Under the pieces are notes generated by a model. The model was given only the letters and a program-made list of their open reading frames with translations, did not search any database and was not told where the DNA came from. 64,000 bases of DNA from Argopecten irradians (taxonomy: Eukaryota > Mollusca > Bivalvia > Pectinida > Pectinidae): the NCBI RefSeq assembly GCF_041381155.1, contig NC_091135.1:68103067-68167066 (forward strand), read 5' to 3'. Shown here one piece after another: positions 10,806-22,050 of this stretch. The position numbers were made by a program, and so were the translations under genes. Numbering within the stretch: position 1 is the stretch's first letter; the number at the start of each line of letters is the position of its first letter.

Positions 10806-13522
10806 TTAAATCCTTGATAAAGCATCAGCCAGAATATTGTCTTTCTCTTTGATATGTTTGATGTCAAGATTGTACTCTTGCAAAGTCAAACTCCACCTGA
10901 GAATTCTTTGATTTTAGTTTTTTCTTTTTTCCCAATGAATGTCAAAGGGTTGTGGTCGGTGAAGACCAACACAGGCACAACTGTAGTGCAGAGATACACA
11001 TCAAATTGGTTCAAGGCCAAAATCAATGCTAAACATTCTTTCTCAATGGTGGAATAATTTCTCTGGTGTTTGTCAAACTTTTTCGAGAAATAACAAATTG
11101 GATGGTCAATTTGTTCAGAACCTTCTTGCATCAAAACAGCACCAACACCTACATCGCTGGCGTCAACAAACAGTTTAAACTGTTTATTAAAATCTGGAGC
11201 AGTCAGAACTGGTGAGTTTGATAGTATGGCTTTCAATTTCTCAAAGGCAGACTTACATTCGTCTGACCAGACAAATTTGACATTTTTCTTTAACAAAGCA
11301 GTAAGTGGAGCTGCTATAACAGAGAAATTTCGACAAAATTTTCTGTAATATCCAGCCATACCAAGAAACCTCATCAGCTCTTTCTTGCTTCCAGGAGATG
11401 GAGAATCTATAATTGATTCTACTTTGGCCTGAACAGGTTTAACCTGCACCTGTCTTACAACATTGCCTAAAAATTCAACAGTTGCATGACAAAATTCACA
11501 TTTCAATAAGTTTACAGTCAATTTCATGGTAGTGAGTCTCTCGAAGAATTCACGAATCCCGCGTAGATGGTCTTCCCACGTGTCGTGGTAGTTGATGACG
11601 TCATCAATGTATCCATCACAACCTTCCAGGTCTGATATCACGCTGTTAAGAAGACGTTGAAATGTTGCCGGGGCATTCTTCATTCCAAACGGCATAACTT
11701 TGTACTGGTACAAACCTTGTGAGGTTACAAATGCCGACACTTCTTTAGTTCTTTCTGTTAATGGCACCTGCCAATATCCTTTCAACAGGTCAAACTTGCT
11801 TACGTACTTGGCTTTGCCAACTTTGTCAATACACGAGTCAATCCTTGGAATTGGATAAGAGTCTGTTTTACTGAAAGAGTTTACTTTTCTGAAGTCAGTA
11901 CAGAACCGGTATGTCTTGTCTGGCTTTGGTACCAGAACACATGGAGAGCTCCATTCACTTTTGCTTGGTTCAATAATATCATTGTCCAACATGTATTGAA
12001 TTTCTTTCTTTAAATGTTCTTCTTTCAAAGGATTGACACGGTAAGGATTTTGCTTGACAGGTGTCGCATCCCCTACATCCACGTCGTGATAGATAGCATC
12101 TGTTTTGCCTGGTGTATCCGAAAACAAATGTTTATATTCAAGTATCAGATCTTTCAGTTCATTTCGTTCCTTTTCCGATAGATGACATAGTTTCTTGTCC
12201 AAGTTCGCGAGCACATCTGAGTTCCGTAACTTAACACCACAGTCTAAACCTACATCTTGTACAAAACCATCTAAGTCTAATTTACAAATAACAGCTGTAC
12301 TTTCACTTTGTGATGGTACAGAGGCCAAAGTAGCAATATGTTGAGAGGTCTTGCTCTCTTCTCTATCTACATATTTCTTAAGCATATTAACATGACATAA
12401 TTGAGTTTTCTTGTGCCTCCCTGGAGTTTGTACAATGTAGTTATTATCATCGACCTTTTTCTCAACAACATAAGGTCCAAAATATCTAGCTTGCAAAGGC
12501 TGACTCGGTATTGGTAATAGAGCCAAAATTTTGTCACCTGGATCAAAACTTCTTGCACGGGCATCTTTATCATACCATGTTTTCATTTTGTTTTGAGTAA
12601 CGGCCAAATTTTCTTTTGCCAGTTCACATGCCCTTGTCAATCTTTGCTTAAAGTTAGACACATACTCTAAGAGATTCACTTTAGAATCTTCGTCCAAAAT
12701 TTTGTCTTTCAAAATTTTCAAAGGACCACGTACACTGTGTCCAAACACAAGTTCAAAGGGACTGAAGCCAAGAGATTCTTGTACAGATTCTCTAACGCCA
12801 AACAACAACATGTGTATACCTTCGTCCCAATCTCTTTTGTTTTCAAAACAATAAGATCTCATCATATTCTTCAATGTCTGATGAAAACGTTCTAAAGCAC
12901 CCTGAGACTCTGGATGATAAGCACTAGACTTACACTCCTTGATCTGAGGCTGGTACATGACTTGTTGAAAAATACCAGACATGAAATTCGAACCTTGGTC
13001 CGATTGGACAGCTTTTGGAAGACCAACCAGTGTAAAGAATTTAACCAAAGCCTTGACTATGTTAGGGGCCTTAATATATCTGAGTGGAATAGCTTCAGGA
13101 AAGCGTGTGGAAGCACACATAATAGTTAAAAGATACTCATTCCCAGACTTAGTTTTGGGTAGAGGACCTACACAGTCTATAATGACTCTACTTAATGGTT
13201 CCTCAAATGCTGGAATGGGGTGCAGAGGTGCCACAGGGATTTTCTGATTAGGTTTCCCTACCACCTGACAAGTATGACAAGACCTACAAAAATCAGCCAC
13301 ATCCCGTTTCAACTTGGGCCAAAAGAAGTGATCTAAGATCCTGTTATAAGTCTTGGTCACACCTAAATGCCCTGCCATAGGTACGTCATGAGACAAACTC
13401 AGAATATCTTGCCTATACCTCGGTAGGACAACTATTTGATTGACAACCTTCCAGTCTTCCTCGGGAGACACATCAGGGGGCGCCAAATGCGCATCAACAC
13501 ACCTGATCGACGGGAGTAACAA
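10806..13522 (-). pseudogene. Gypsy polyprotein: integrase - reverse transcriptase - RNase H
   Basis: One long frame (13522 to 10886) encodes, in order: integrase zinc domain (His45, His52, Cys82, Cys85); catalytic core Asp116, Asp175 and Glu211, a DD35E triad; a GPY module near residue 350; reverse transcriptase with the active-site motif YIDD (about 638-641); and the RNase H start with LFVDASDVGVGAVL and its later Glu and Asp. There is no ATG at its start (the first codon is TTG), so it is a continuation of the gag/protease frame. A second frameshift near 10905-10920, in an A-rich run, cuts RNase H; the family ending LADALSR is still readable in another frame, with a stop at 10806. The order INT-RT-RH is as in Gmr1 elements. 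Confidence 0.92.
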
Positions 13523-14322
13523 ACCGGGACTTTCTCAGCCTCTTTCTCACTCAAAGCCCGATTACACAATAAGGAGATTTCAGGATCTTTTTCCTGTTCT
13601 GCTATAAGCTCCTCTCTAGACAAAGATGATTTACTCATCATGTCAGACAAAGAAGTACCTTTGTTAGGAACAACTCTATCACTATCAAAGTCTACAGGAT
13701 TGCTCAAAATATCACACTTACCCCCGACATCATCTATATCATGAGCCAAGAAAGTGTCACCTAACCCTGGACTATGATGATCCTCAACTACTGCAACATC
13801 AGAAACCTTCTTACTCATTGAACGAGTTACAGCACAAGAAGGGAAAATACCAGGAAATTCCTGTTGAATAGTCTCAGCATCACCTGTTTTATCAGAGATA
13901 CTGCACACTAAGGGATCTACCCTAACTTTCTCTCCAGCCAAGTAATTGCCTAAAATGAGCGACACGCCCTCTATGGGAAGTTCTGGTCTAATACCTCTTT
14001 TTCTCTTAACCCCTTTTCTATTTTCTCTTTCTCTCATTTCTTTCTCTATTTGTTTCATTTTCATTTCATGTGCAAGTTCCATTTGTCTAATTTGGATTTC
14101 TGAAGTGACTGTTTCCTCTATATTATCTAATGCACTAGAGTCAAATTTGCCATTGTCAACAAAATATCTTATAATTACGTTCCGAATTTCAGCTTTCTTC
14201 AAATTAGTTTTGATAGCTAGGCCTAAATGTTTACTCAATAACAATAAATCCTTCTTACTAACTTGCAAAAGAACATCCAGGGATGGCGCTTTAACAAACT
14301 GTTCTACCTGCATAGAAGTCAT
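13432..14322 (-). pseudogene. Gag N-terminus fused to protease C-terminus (internally deleted)
   Basis: The likely start is ATG at 14322 (MTSMQVEQFVKAPS); the open frame extends further upstream, but only from non-ATG codons. Residues 1 to about 70 match the helical N-terminal Gag domain of fish and mollusc gypsy elements (K-x-DLLLLSKHLGL, EIRNVIIRYFVDNG). A charged coiled-coil-like stretch follows. Near residue 114 it jumps straight to ELPIEGVSLILGNYLAG, the C-terminal part of a gypsy aspartic protease. Capsid, zinc knuckle and the protease active-site D(T/S)G are absent, so a large in-frame deletion has occurred. The frame overlaps the next one by 91 bp; the reading shifts by -1 at a run of five C near 13480. 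Confidence 0.82.
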
Positions 14323-14744
14323 GTCTATCGAGCTGTTGGTTTCAAATGTAAACTCAAAATTTGTACACAAATTTTGAAAATTTCTTAATTAATTAACAAT
14401 AATCACAAATCCACGAGGAAAATGAATATCCACAGATGATTTGTAAAATTCCAGGCAGTATGAATAAATCCACACAAAGTGTTGTAATAATCCACAGATA
14501 AAGTCACAATAGCTCTCCCAATAGAATCTAATATGGCACTGTACAATTCTTGATATGTCTCATTACATGTCTCATTACAGTTCTCATTGCAGTTCTCATT
14601 ACAGTTCTGATTAGCTTTGGACAGTTGAAGTATATATAGCTAAACCCTAATTCAAGAATATTGGAGAACCTTCTACTTCTAGGAATATCTAACTAAAAAG
14701 AGTAAACAAATAAACATATTTGTTTATACATGATAATATTCTAG
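14279..14744 (-). repeat. Duplicated leader and LTR fragment inside the gypsy element
   Basis: Gag start and leader sequence (about 14279-14383) is followed by an internal LTR piece (about 14384-14744), and then the same leader/gag-start sequence recurs at 14745 (GGGATGGCGCTTTAACAAAC). The inserted LTR piece lacks the same 63-bp block as the 5' LTR, so it derives from that LTR. This is best read as a tandem duplication of leader plus LTR, followed by a deletion in one unit. Confidence 0.8.
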
Positions 14745-14893
14745 GGGATGGCGCTTTAACAAACTGTTCTACCTGCATAGAAGTCATGTCTATCTAGCTG
14801 TTGGTTTCAAATGTAAACTCAAAATTTGTACACAAATTTTGAAAATTTCTTAATCAATTTTTCAAAGTTAGATTTCACAAATAAAATATCGAT

Positions 14894-14914
14894 CTCGGAC
14901 ACGAGCCCCCAATT
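14894..14914 (-). promoter_or_regulatory. Primer binding site, tRNA-Pro-like
   Basis: The minus strand reads TTGGGGGCTCGTGTCCGAG just downstream of the 5' LTR end. TGGGGGCTCGT matches the complement of the tRNA-Pro 3' end; a two-base insertion (GT) then interrupts the match. Confidence 0.7.
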
Positions 14915-15564
14915 CTGTTATGACCCAGAATAACAGAAATGAGAAACCAGCAGTTAAATTCAAAACACAATTTAATTATATATACAATATTATACAGAGA
15001 TGGTTTACAATATCTAAAGTAATTGGTGTTGGTACAAGAGTAATACGATGATTTAAAGTGTTACTTATCTGTATGCGAATGTCCTGGTATAATCCTTGAT
15101 CCTTCCAGGTTTCAAATTAACAATAATCACAAATCCACGAGGAAAATGAATATCCACAGATGATTTGTAAAATTCCAGGCAGTATGAATAAATCCACTCA
15201 AAGTGTTGTAATAATCCACAGATAAAGTCACAATAGCTCTCCCAATAGAATCTAATATGGCACTGTACAATTCTTGATATGTCTCATTACAGGTCTCATT
15301 ACAGTTCTCATTGCAGTTCTCATTACAGACAGTTTTGGACAGTTGAAGTATATGTAGCTAAACCCTAATTCAAGAATATTGGAGAACCTTCTACTTCTAG
15401 GAATATCTAACTAAAAAGAATAAACAAATAAACATATTTGTTTATACATGATAATATTCTAGAAAGTTCTATAACCTAAATCAATGATATGACCTTTATA
15501 GGATGTATTGATAATAAAGCTATAGGAGTTATCTCCCTTATCTAATAACAACATGTATTTAGTG
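14915..15564 (-). repeat. 5' LTR of the gypsy element, main part
   Basis: Starts TGTTATGACCCAGAATAACA next to the primer site. It lacks a 63-bp segment found in the 3' LTR, removed between short AAA repeats. Its outer 16 bases (AGTGTCATACATAACA) were displaced to 16272-16287 by the nested solo LTR; AGTG occurs on both sides of that insertion. Confidence 0.88.
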
Positions 15565-16271
15565 TGTTATGTATGACACTAAATACATGTAGTTATGAGA
15601 TAAGGGAGATAACTCCTATAGCTTTTATTATCAGTACATCCTATAAAGGTCATATCATTGATTTAGGTTATAGAACTTTCTAGAATATAATCATGTATAA
15701 ACAAATATGTTTGTAAACATGTTGATTTTAAGTAGAGATCTAGAATGATCTATTTCCAGAAAGTTATGTGTGTTTATTTGTTTACTGCTTTTAGTTAGAT
15801 ATTTCTAGAAGTAGAAGGTTCTCCAATATTCTTGAATTAGGGTTTAGCTAGATATACTCCAACTGTCCAAAGCTAATCAGAACTGTAATGAGACCTGTAA
15901 TTAGACATATCAAGAATTCTACAGCGCTATATAAGATTCTATTGGGAGAGCTATTGTGACTTTATCTGTGGATTATTACAACACTTTGTGTGGATTTATT
16001 CATATTGCCTGGAACTTTACAAATCATCGGTGGACATTCAATTTCCTTGTGGATTTGTGATTATTGTTAATTTGAAACCTGGAAGGATCAAGGATTATAC
16101 CAGGATATTCGCATACAGATAAGTAACACTTTAAATCATCGTACTACTCTTGTACCACCACCAATTACTTTAGACATTGTAAACCAACTCTGTATAATAT
16201 TGTTTATATAATTAAATTGTGTTTTGAATTTAGCTGCTGGTTTCTCATTTCTGTTATTCGTTCATGTAACA
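15565..16271 (+). mobile_element. Solo LTR nested in opposite orientation inside the 5' LTR
   Basis: A 707-bp LTR of the same family on the plus strand, from TGTTATGTATGACACT to TTCATGTAACA. It interrupts the 5' LTR 12 bases from its terminus and is flanked by AGTG on both sides (15561-15564, 16272-16275), a 4-bp target duplication. No internal region remains, so it is a recombination-derived solo LTR. Together with the host LTR it makes a near-palindrome with arms of about 650 bp. Confidence 0.9.
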
Positions 16272-16287
16272 AGTGTCATACATAACA

Positions 16288-16585
16288 ATAGTATCTAACC
16301 TTTTAAAGTTAGGTATCATGTATGTGCCACAACTAGGTGAAATTTTTGACAAATTATTTTTTCTTCTGAAATCTTTGAAACACTTATTACACTGCATGTG
16401 GATTAAGGAAGCCAAAAGGGAAATTCTAGCTCAGATGCTGGAAGGATTGAGTACCGTGTATTGAATGAGAATCAAAATACAAGGCGAAAGCAAATATCAT
16501 ATAATATTAATATTATGAGAGTTCAGATAAGATAGAAATTATATAAACGGAATCAGATATCGGAACTCTCTAGCAAGACATAACC
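16288..16585. other. Non-coding spacer
   Basis: AT-rich sequence between the retrotransposon and the 51-bp minisatellite. No gene is recognised. Confidence 0.5.
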
Positions 16586-19199
16586 AGGAAAAAAGTCGTG
16601 CAAAGAACGTAATAACAGAGAAAAGGCGATCATTATGATATCAGGAAAAAAGTCGTGCAAAGAACATAATAACAGAGAAAAGGTGATCATATCAGGAAAA
16701 AAGTCGTGCAAAGAACATAATAACAGAGAAAAGGCGATCATATCAGGAAAAAAGTCGTGCAAAGAACATAATAACAGAGAAAAGGCGATCATATCAGGAA
16801 AAAAGTCGTGCAAAGAACATAATAACAGAGAAAAGGCGATCATATCAGGAAAAAAGTCGTGCAAAGAACATAATAACAGAGAAAAGGTGATCATATCAGG
16901 AAAAAAGTCGTGCAAAGAACATAATAACAGAGAAAAGGCGATCATATCAGGAAAAAAGTCGTGCAAAGAACATAATAACAGAGAAAAGGCGATCATATCA
17001 GGAAAAAAGTCGTGCAAAGAACATAATAACAGAGAAAAGGCGATCATATCAGGAAAAAAGTCGTGCAAAGAACATAATAACAGAGAAAAGGCGATCATAT
17101 CAGGAAAAAAGTCGTGCAAAGAACATAATAACAGAGAAAAGGTGATCATATCAGGAAAAAAGTCGTGCAAAGAACATAATAACAGAGAAAAGGTGATCAT
17201 ATCAGGAAAAAAAGTCGTGCAAAGAACATAATAACAGAGAAAAGGCGATCATATCAGGAAAAAAAGTCGTGCAAAGAACATAATAACAGAGAAAAGGCGA
17301 TCATATCAGGAAAAAAGTCGTGCAAAGAACATAATAACAGAGAAAAGGCGATCATATCAGGAAAAAAGTCGTGCAAAGAACATAATAACAGAGAAAAGGC
17401 GATCATATCAGGAAAAAAGTCGTGCAAAGAACATAATAACAGAGAAAAGGCGATCATAGCAGGAAAAAAGTCGTGCAAAGAACATAATAACAGAGAAAAG
17501 GCGATCATATCAGGGAAAAAGTCGTGCAAAGAACATAATAACAGAGAAAAGGTGATCATATCAGGAAAAACGTCGTGCAAAGAACATAATAACAGAGAAA
17601 AGGCGATCATATCAGGAAAAAAGTCGTGCAAAGAACATAATAACAGAGAAAAGGTGATCATAGCAGGAAAAAACGTCGTGCAAAGAACATAATAACAGAG
17701 AAAAGGCGATCATATCAGGAAAAAAGTCGTGCAAAGAACATAATAACAGAGAAAAGGCGATCATATCAGGAAAAAAGTCGTGCAAAGAACATAATAACAG
17801 AGAAAAGGCGATCATATCAGGAAAAAAGTCGTGCAAAGAACATAATAACAGAGAAAAGGCGATCATATCAGGGAAAAAAGTCGTGCAAAGAACATAATAA
17901 CAGAGAAAGGGCGATCATATCAGGAAAAAAGTCGTGCAAAGAACATCATAACAGAGAAAAGGCGATCATAGCAGGAAAAAAGTCGTGCAAAGAACATAAT
18001 AACAGAGCAAAGGCGATCATATCAGGGAAAAAGTCGTGCAAAGAACATAATAACAGAGAAAGGGCGATCATATCAGGAAAAAAGTCGTGCAAAGAACATC
18101 ATAACAGAGAAAAGGCGATCATATCAGGAAAAAAGTCGCGCAAAGAACATAATAACAGAGAAAAGGCGATCATATCAGGAAAAAAGTCGTGCAAAGAACA
18201 TAATAACAGAGAAAAGGCGATCATATCAGGAAAAAAGTCGCGCAAAGAACATAATTACAGAGAAAAGGCGATCATATCAGGAGAAAAGTCGTGCAAAGAA
18301 CATAATAACAGAGAAAAGGCGATCATATCAGGAAAAAAGTCGCGCAAAGAACATAATAACAGAGAAAAGGCGATCATAGCAGGAAAAAAGTCGTGCAAAG
18401 AACATAATAACAGAGAAAAGGCGATCATAGCAGGAAAAAAGTCGTGCAAAGAACATAATAACAGAGAAAAGGCGATCATATCAGGAAAAAAGTCGTGCAA
18501 AGAACATCATAACAGAGAAAAGGCGATCATATCAGGAAAAAAGTCGTGCAAAGAACATAATAACAGAGAAAAGGCGATCATATCAGGAAAAAAGTCGCGC
18601 AAAGAACATAATTACAGAGAAAAGGCGATCATATCAGGAAAAAAGTCGTGCAAAGAACATAATAACAGAGAAAAGGCGATCATAGCAGGAAAAAAGTCGT
18701 GCAAAGAACATAATAACAGAGAAAAGGCGATCATAGCAGGAAAAAAGTCGTGCAAAGAACATAATAACAGAGAAAAGGCGATCATATCAGGAAAAAAGTC
18801 GTGCAAAGAACATAATAACAGAGAAAAGGCGATCATAGCAGGAAAAAAGTCGTGCAAAGAACATAATTACAGAGAAAAGGTGATCATAGCAGGAAAAAAA
18901 GTCGTGCAAAGAACATAATAACAGAGAAAAGGCGATCATATCAGGGAAAAAGTCGTACAAAGAACATAATAACAGAGAAAAGGCGATCATATCAGGAAAA
19001 AAGTCGTGCAAAGAACATAATAACAGAGAAAAGGCGATCATATCAGGAAAAAAGTCGTGCAAAGAACATAATAACAGAGAAAAGGCGATCATATCAGGAA
19101 AAAAGTCGTGCAAAGAACATAATAACAGAGAAAAGGCGATCATAGCAGGAAAAAAGTCGTGCAAAGAACATAATAACAGAGAAAAGGCGATCATATCAG
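16586..19199. repeat. 51-bp minisatellite, about 51 copies
   Basis: Unit core is AGTCGTGCAAAGAACATAAT followed by AACAGAGAAAAGGCGATCAT and ATCAGGAAAA. Since 51 = 3 x 17 and the unit has no stop in some frames, long frames run on both strands (repeats of ISGKKSCKEHNNREKAI on plus, MIAFSLLLCSLHDFFPD on minus). Indels in the A run break them. Variants such as ATAGCA for ATATCA, GTCGCG for GTCGTG, CATCATAAC and CATAATTAC increase to the right and recur in blocks (18060-18640), a hint of higher-order copying. The left half is more uniform. Not a gene. Confidence 0.95.
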
Positions 19200-20880
19200 C
19201 ATTTGACTTTGAAATTGAACTAACTCACACCATAATGAAATAATTTACCCGCTGCGGTCACCGGTGATAAAAGTCTTCAATATTTCACTGAAAATAGCAG
19301 CCACGGCCATGTGAAAACCTCATGCTGTACAGGTACATTTTTATTGTGGGCATATTTGTGAAAATGTAACAACTGTAATGAAATAATATTTAGCGACACA
19401 AACTCAAGACATTGTATAAAATTTCACTAAAGCCAGCCATAGATTTTGAAAAAGGAGAAGTCTGCAAAAATATACTGATATGTATTGGGTTATGTAAGTA
19501 TTACTATCATTTTAAATAAACTGTTTTTTTGTAAGATTATTGACTTATCGGTATTAGTATTGGTATAGTTTTCATTCGAATTTAGTATTCTTGCTATAAA
19601 ATACTCATTTCTTAATACATTCGCGATGAAATATTTTTTGGTTTTTTTTTTCAAACCATCTTCTTCATTCTTAATCGTATTTTATTGAGTTATTAATTTG
19701 CTCTATTTTATAAGTCCACCATCATCAGATGGTGGAATTCTAGACGTTTCGGTAATTAGTCGTTTATGTAACAAGTCATTTCAGGAGTACCGAAAAGTCT
19801 TGCGGTCGTTTCGGTACATACACGAGATTTTTCGGTTAATAGATATAAAACTTTTCGGTTCTAACTTTTTAGTGGTTTTACTGAACATGTCTTTATTTAT
19901 GTTTTCATGCCATATTCGGGAGTTTCTTTGCATCAACGAATGACATTCATGTAAATTCTATTCTCCTCTATAAAATCTACAGAAGACTCGTTAATTACTT
20001 ATACAAACCCGCCTACCGCCATCCGCCATCACACGGAACAAATGATTAAAACAACACTATAATGACCTCGTTCATATCGCCAAATTCTGTTGATAGGGAC
20101 ACATGTTTTCGTAAGGTGCTCATGATCAACTGCCGACTGACACACTATGGCCGCGTGTACGACCGCGTGTACACAGTGAAATCAATTAATATTAAGTATA
20201 CACCTTTATTATTATTGTTTAACAGGTAGGTGTCGCAAGTTGTGGTGAATAAAACTCACTTCTGTACATGTGTTTTACGTACTATTAACGTTAAGCTTAG
20301 TTATTTATTGACAAAAAGGAACCCACAAGTCTGTTTCTCGATATCGCCGTTCGTTTATATTGGACCATAAAATGCAACTAGCAATTTCAAGAGCGATAGA
20401 AATATTACGTACGTGCAGAAGAGTCCGCCGTTTATTAGTAAGATCAAATCGTCGTCTGAGTGGCGTTTATTACCGGAGTACCTGTTTTAAAATTTGCAGA
20501 CATGTGCGCGGAAATGAGGTCACGACCGCACTGCGCTTGTTCAGAACTTCTATTCTTTGTTTCCGGGCGGGATTTCCCGTGTTAAAAATATCATGTAACC
20601 GAGAAAATACCAGCTAGCAGGCAATTACGGCACGATACGTGGTAGCACAAACGAGTTCGGTTTTCGTATTTTACACACATAAAACTGACATATTTATTGA
20701 AAGACTACTATCGAAATTACTTTAATTTTGGAACTATTCATATTACAAAATACAAAGTGGCCGTACAGTACACAGACTGACTAGAAAGTCTGTTTCAGTA
20801 CGGCACCGGGGGACTACCTATATTTAGGCCTAATCAAGATTTCAACGACAAATCCGATATACCGCCAAACTCGATATATC
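19200..20880. other. Non-coding stretch
   Basis: No protein family, RNA gene or complete element is recognised. Short frames here lack coding character. Confidence 0.45.
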
Positions 20881-20928
20881 GCCAAAATCAAGTAAAACAG
20901 AAGGTGGCGATATAAAGGGGTTTTACTG
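20835..20928. mobile_element. Right end of another pogo-like element
   Basis: The sequence ends AAAGGGGTTTTACTG followed by TA (20929-20930), the same terminus as the element at 1372-2582. Just inside are repeats of TATA(C/T)CGCCAAA and the inverted GGCGATATA. The partner left end was not found, so the element is truncated or too diverged to delimit. Confidence 0.5.
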
Positions 20929-21437
20929 TAATTTGTTTTTTAATCACGCAAATTTGCATTTTATTTCCATAATCTGCACAAAATAATAGAGCTAGAATTA
21001 AATTTTCACAGCTTATGACCTCTACGAATATAAAAATATTAAAGATGATGCACCGCTGACAAATGGTATTTTTTCACTATCAAAAACTGGAGCAGACGAT
21101 TCAGTATTTTTCATCAGTTACAATAGTTACTTACTATCACCATTACCACCATTCAAAAGTTTGAGCTTCTAATTTTACTCTAAGTTAAAATATGAAATAT
21201 TGTTAATTGCATCCCGAAAAAAATCCGTGGCACTATATCCTATATTGAATGAAGTACTGATTGCGCATGCACCAAAGACAAAATAAATTATTTTGTATTA
21301 TTTTTTGTGTTAAATAGACATAGATCTATATATATATGATTAAACACTAATTATTGTTCAAATGATGAATATCATTTATGCTCTGTCGGCGGTGGAGCAT
21401 CTTTAAGAGATTGATGTAAATGATCAAAGTTATGTTT

Positions 21438-22050
21438 AACAAGAGGCCCAAGGGCCTTAACGGTTATCTGACTACCTTGGTAATAATCATATAGGAAATT
21501 AATTAGATATAGTGTCATGGTAGCCATCTTCGATTTGGGATCAACCAGAGATGTAACAACACTTTGTCGGGACCATGTCAGGATCATTTCATGCAAGTTT
21601 CAGCCAAATCGCACTGGTAGAACTTGAGAAGAAGTTCAAAATGTGTTTCCAAGATGGCGGTTGTGGCGGCCATCTTGGATTTCAGATCGATCCGAAAAAT
21701 TACAACACTTTGTCGGACCATGTCAGTATCATTTCATGCAAGATTCAGCCAAATCGCAACAGGAGAACTTGAGAAGATGGCGACTGTGGTGGCCATCTTG
21801 GATTTCAGATCTAGCCGAAAAATAACAAAACTTTGTCGGTACCATGTCAGTATCATTTCATGCAAGTTTTAGCCAAATCGCACCGGTAGAACTTGAGAAG
21901 AAGTTCAAAATGTGTTTTCAAGATGGTGGATGTGGCGGCTCTTTGTCGGGACCATGTCAGGATCATTTCATGTAAGTTTCAGCCAAATCGCACGATTGAA
22001 CTTGAGAAGAAGTTTAAAATGTGAAAAGTTAACGCACGGCGGACGACGAC
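21438..22050. repeat. Interspersed repeat with about 150-bp internal units (4 copies)
   Basis: Begins near AACAAGAGGCCCAAGGGCC and contains four successive units, each with ACTTTGTCGG, ACCATGTCAG, ATCATTTCATG and CAGCCAAATCGCAC. It ends near CGCACGGCGGACGACGAC. Frames in it are repeat translations. Such low-complexity families end in GGACGACGAC motifs; a similar ending is seen at 62700-62740. Confidence 0.65.

Larger units (their letters stand above)
10011..16287 (-). mobile_element. Ty3/gypsy LTR retrotransposon, Gmr1-type gene order, decayed
   Basis: Minus-strand element bounded by LTRs that begin TGTTATG and end CATAACA. Order along the minus strand is: 5' LTR (14915-15564 plus 16272-16287, split by a nested LTR), tRNA-Pro-like primer site, leader, gag/protease remnant, integrase, reverse transcriptase, RNase H, polypurine tract, 3' LTR (10011-10740). 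Integrase before reverse transcriptase is the order of the Gmr1 group and differs from ordinary gypsy elements. A flanking target duplication is not convincing (CATAA left, ATAGT right). Coding is broken by a gag-protease deletion and at least two frameshifts, so the copy is inactive. Confidence 0.93.

Noticed and set aside
14322..14370. Upstream extension of the Gag frame
   Set aside because: The extension starts at a TTG codon; the first ATG with family similarity is at 14322.
16553..19194. Long open frames on both strands as protein genes
   Set aside because: They are translations of the 51-bp tandem repeat; the unit length is a multiple of three and indels break the frames irregularly.
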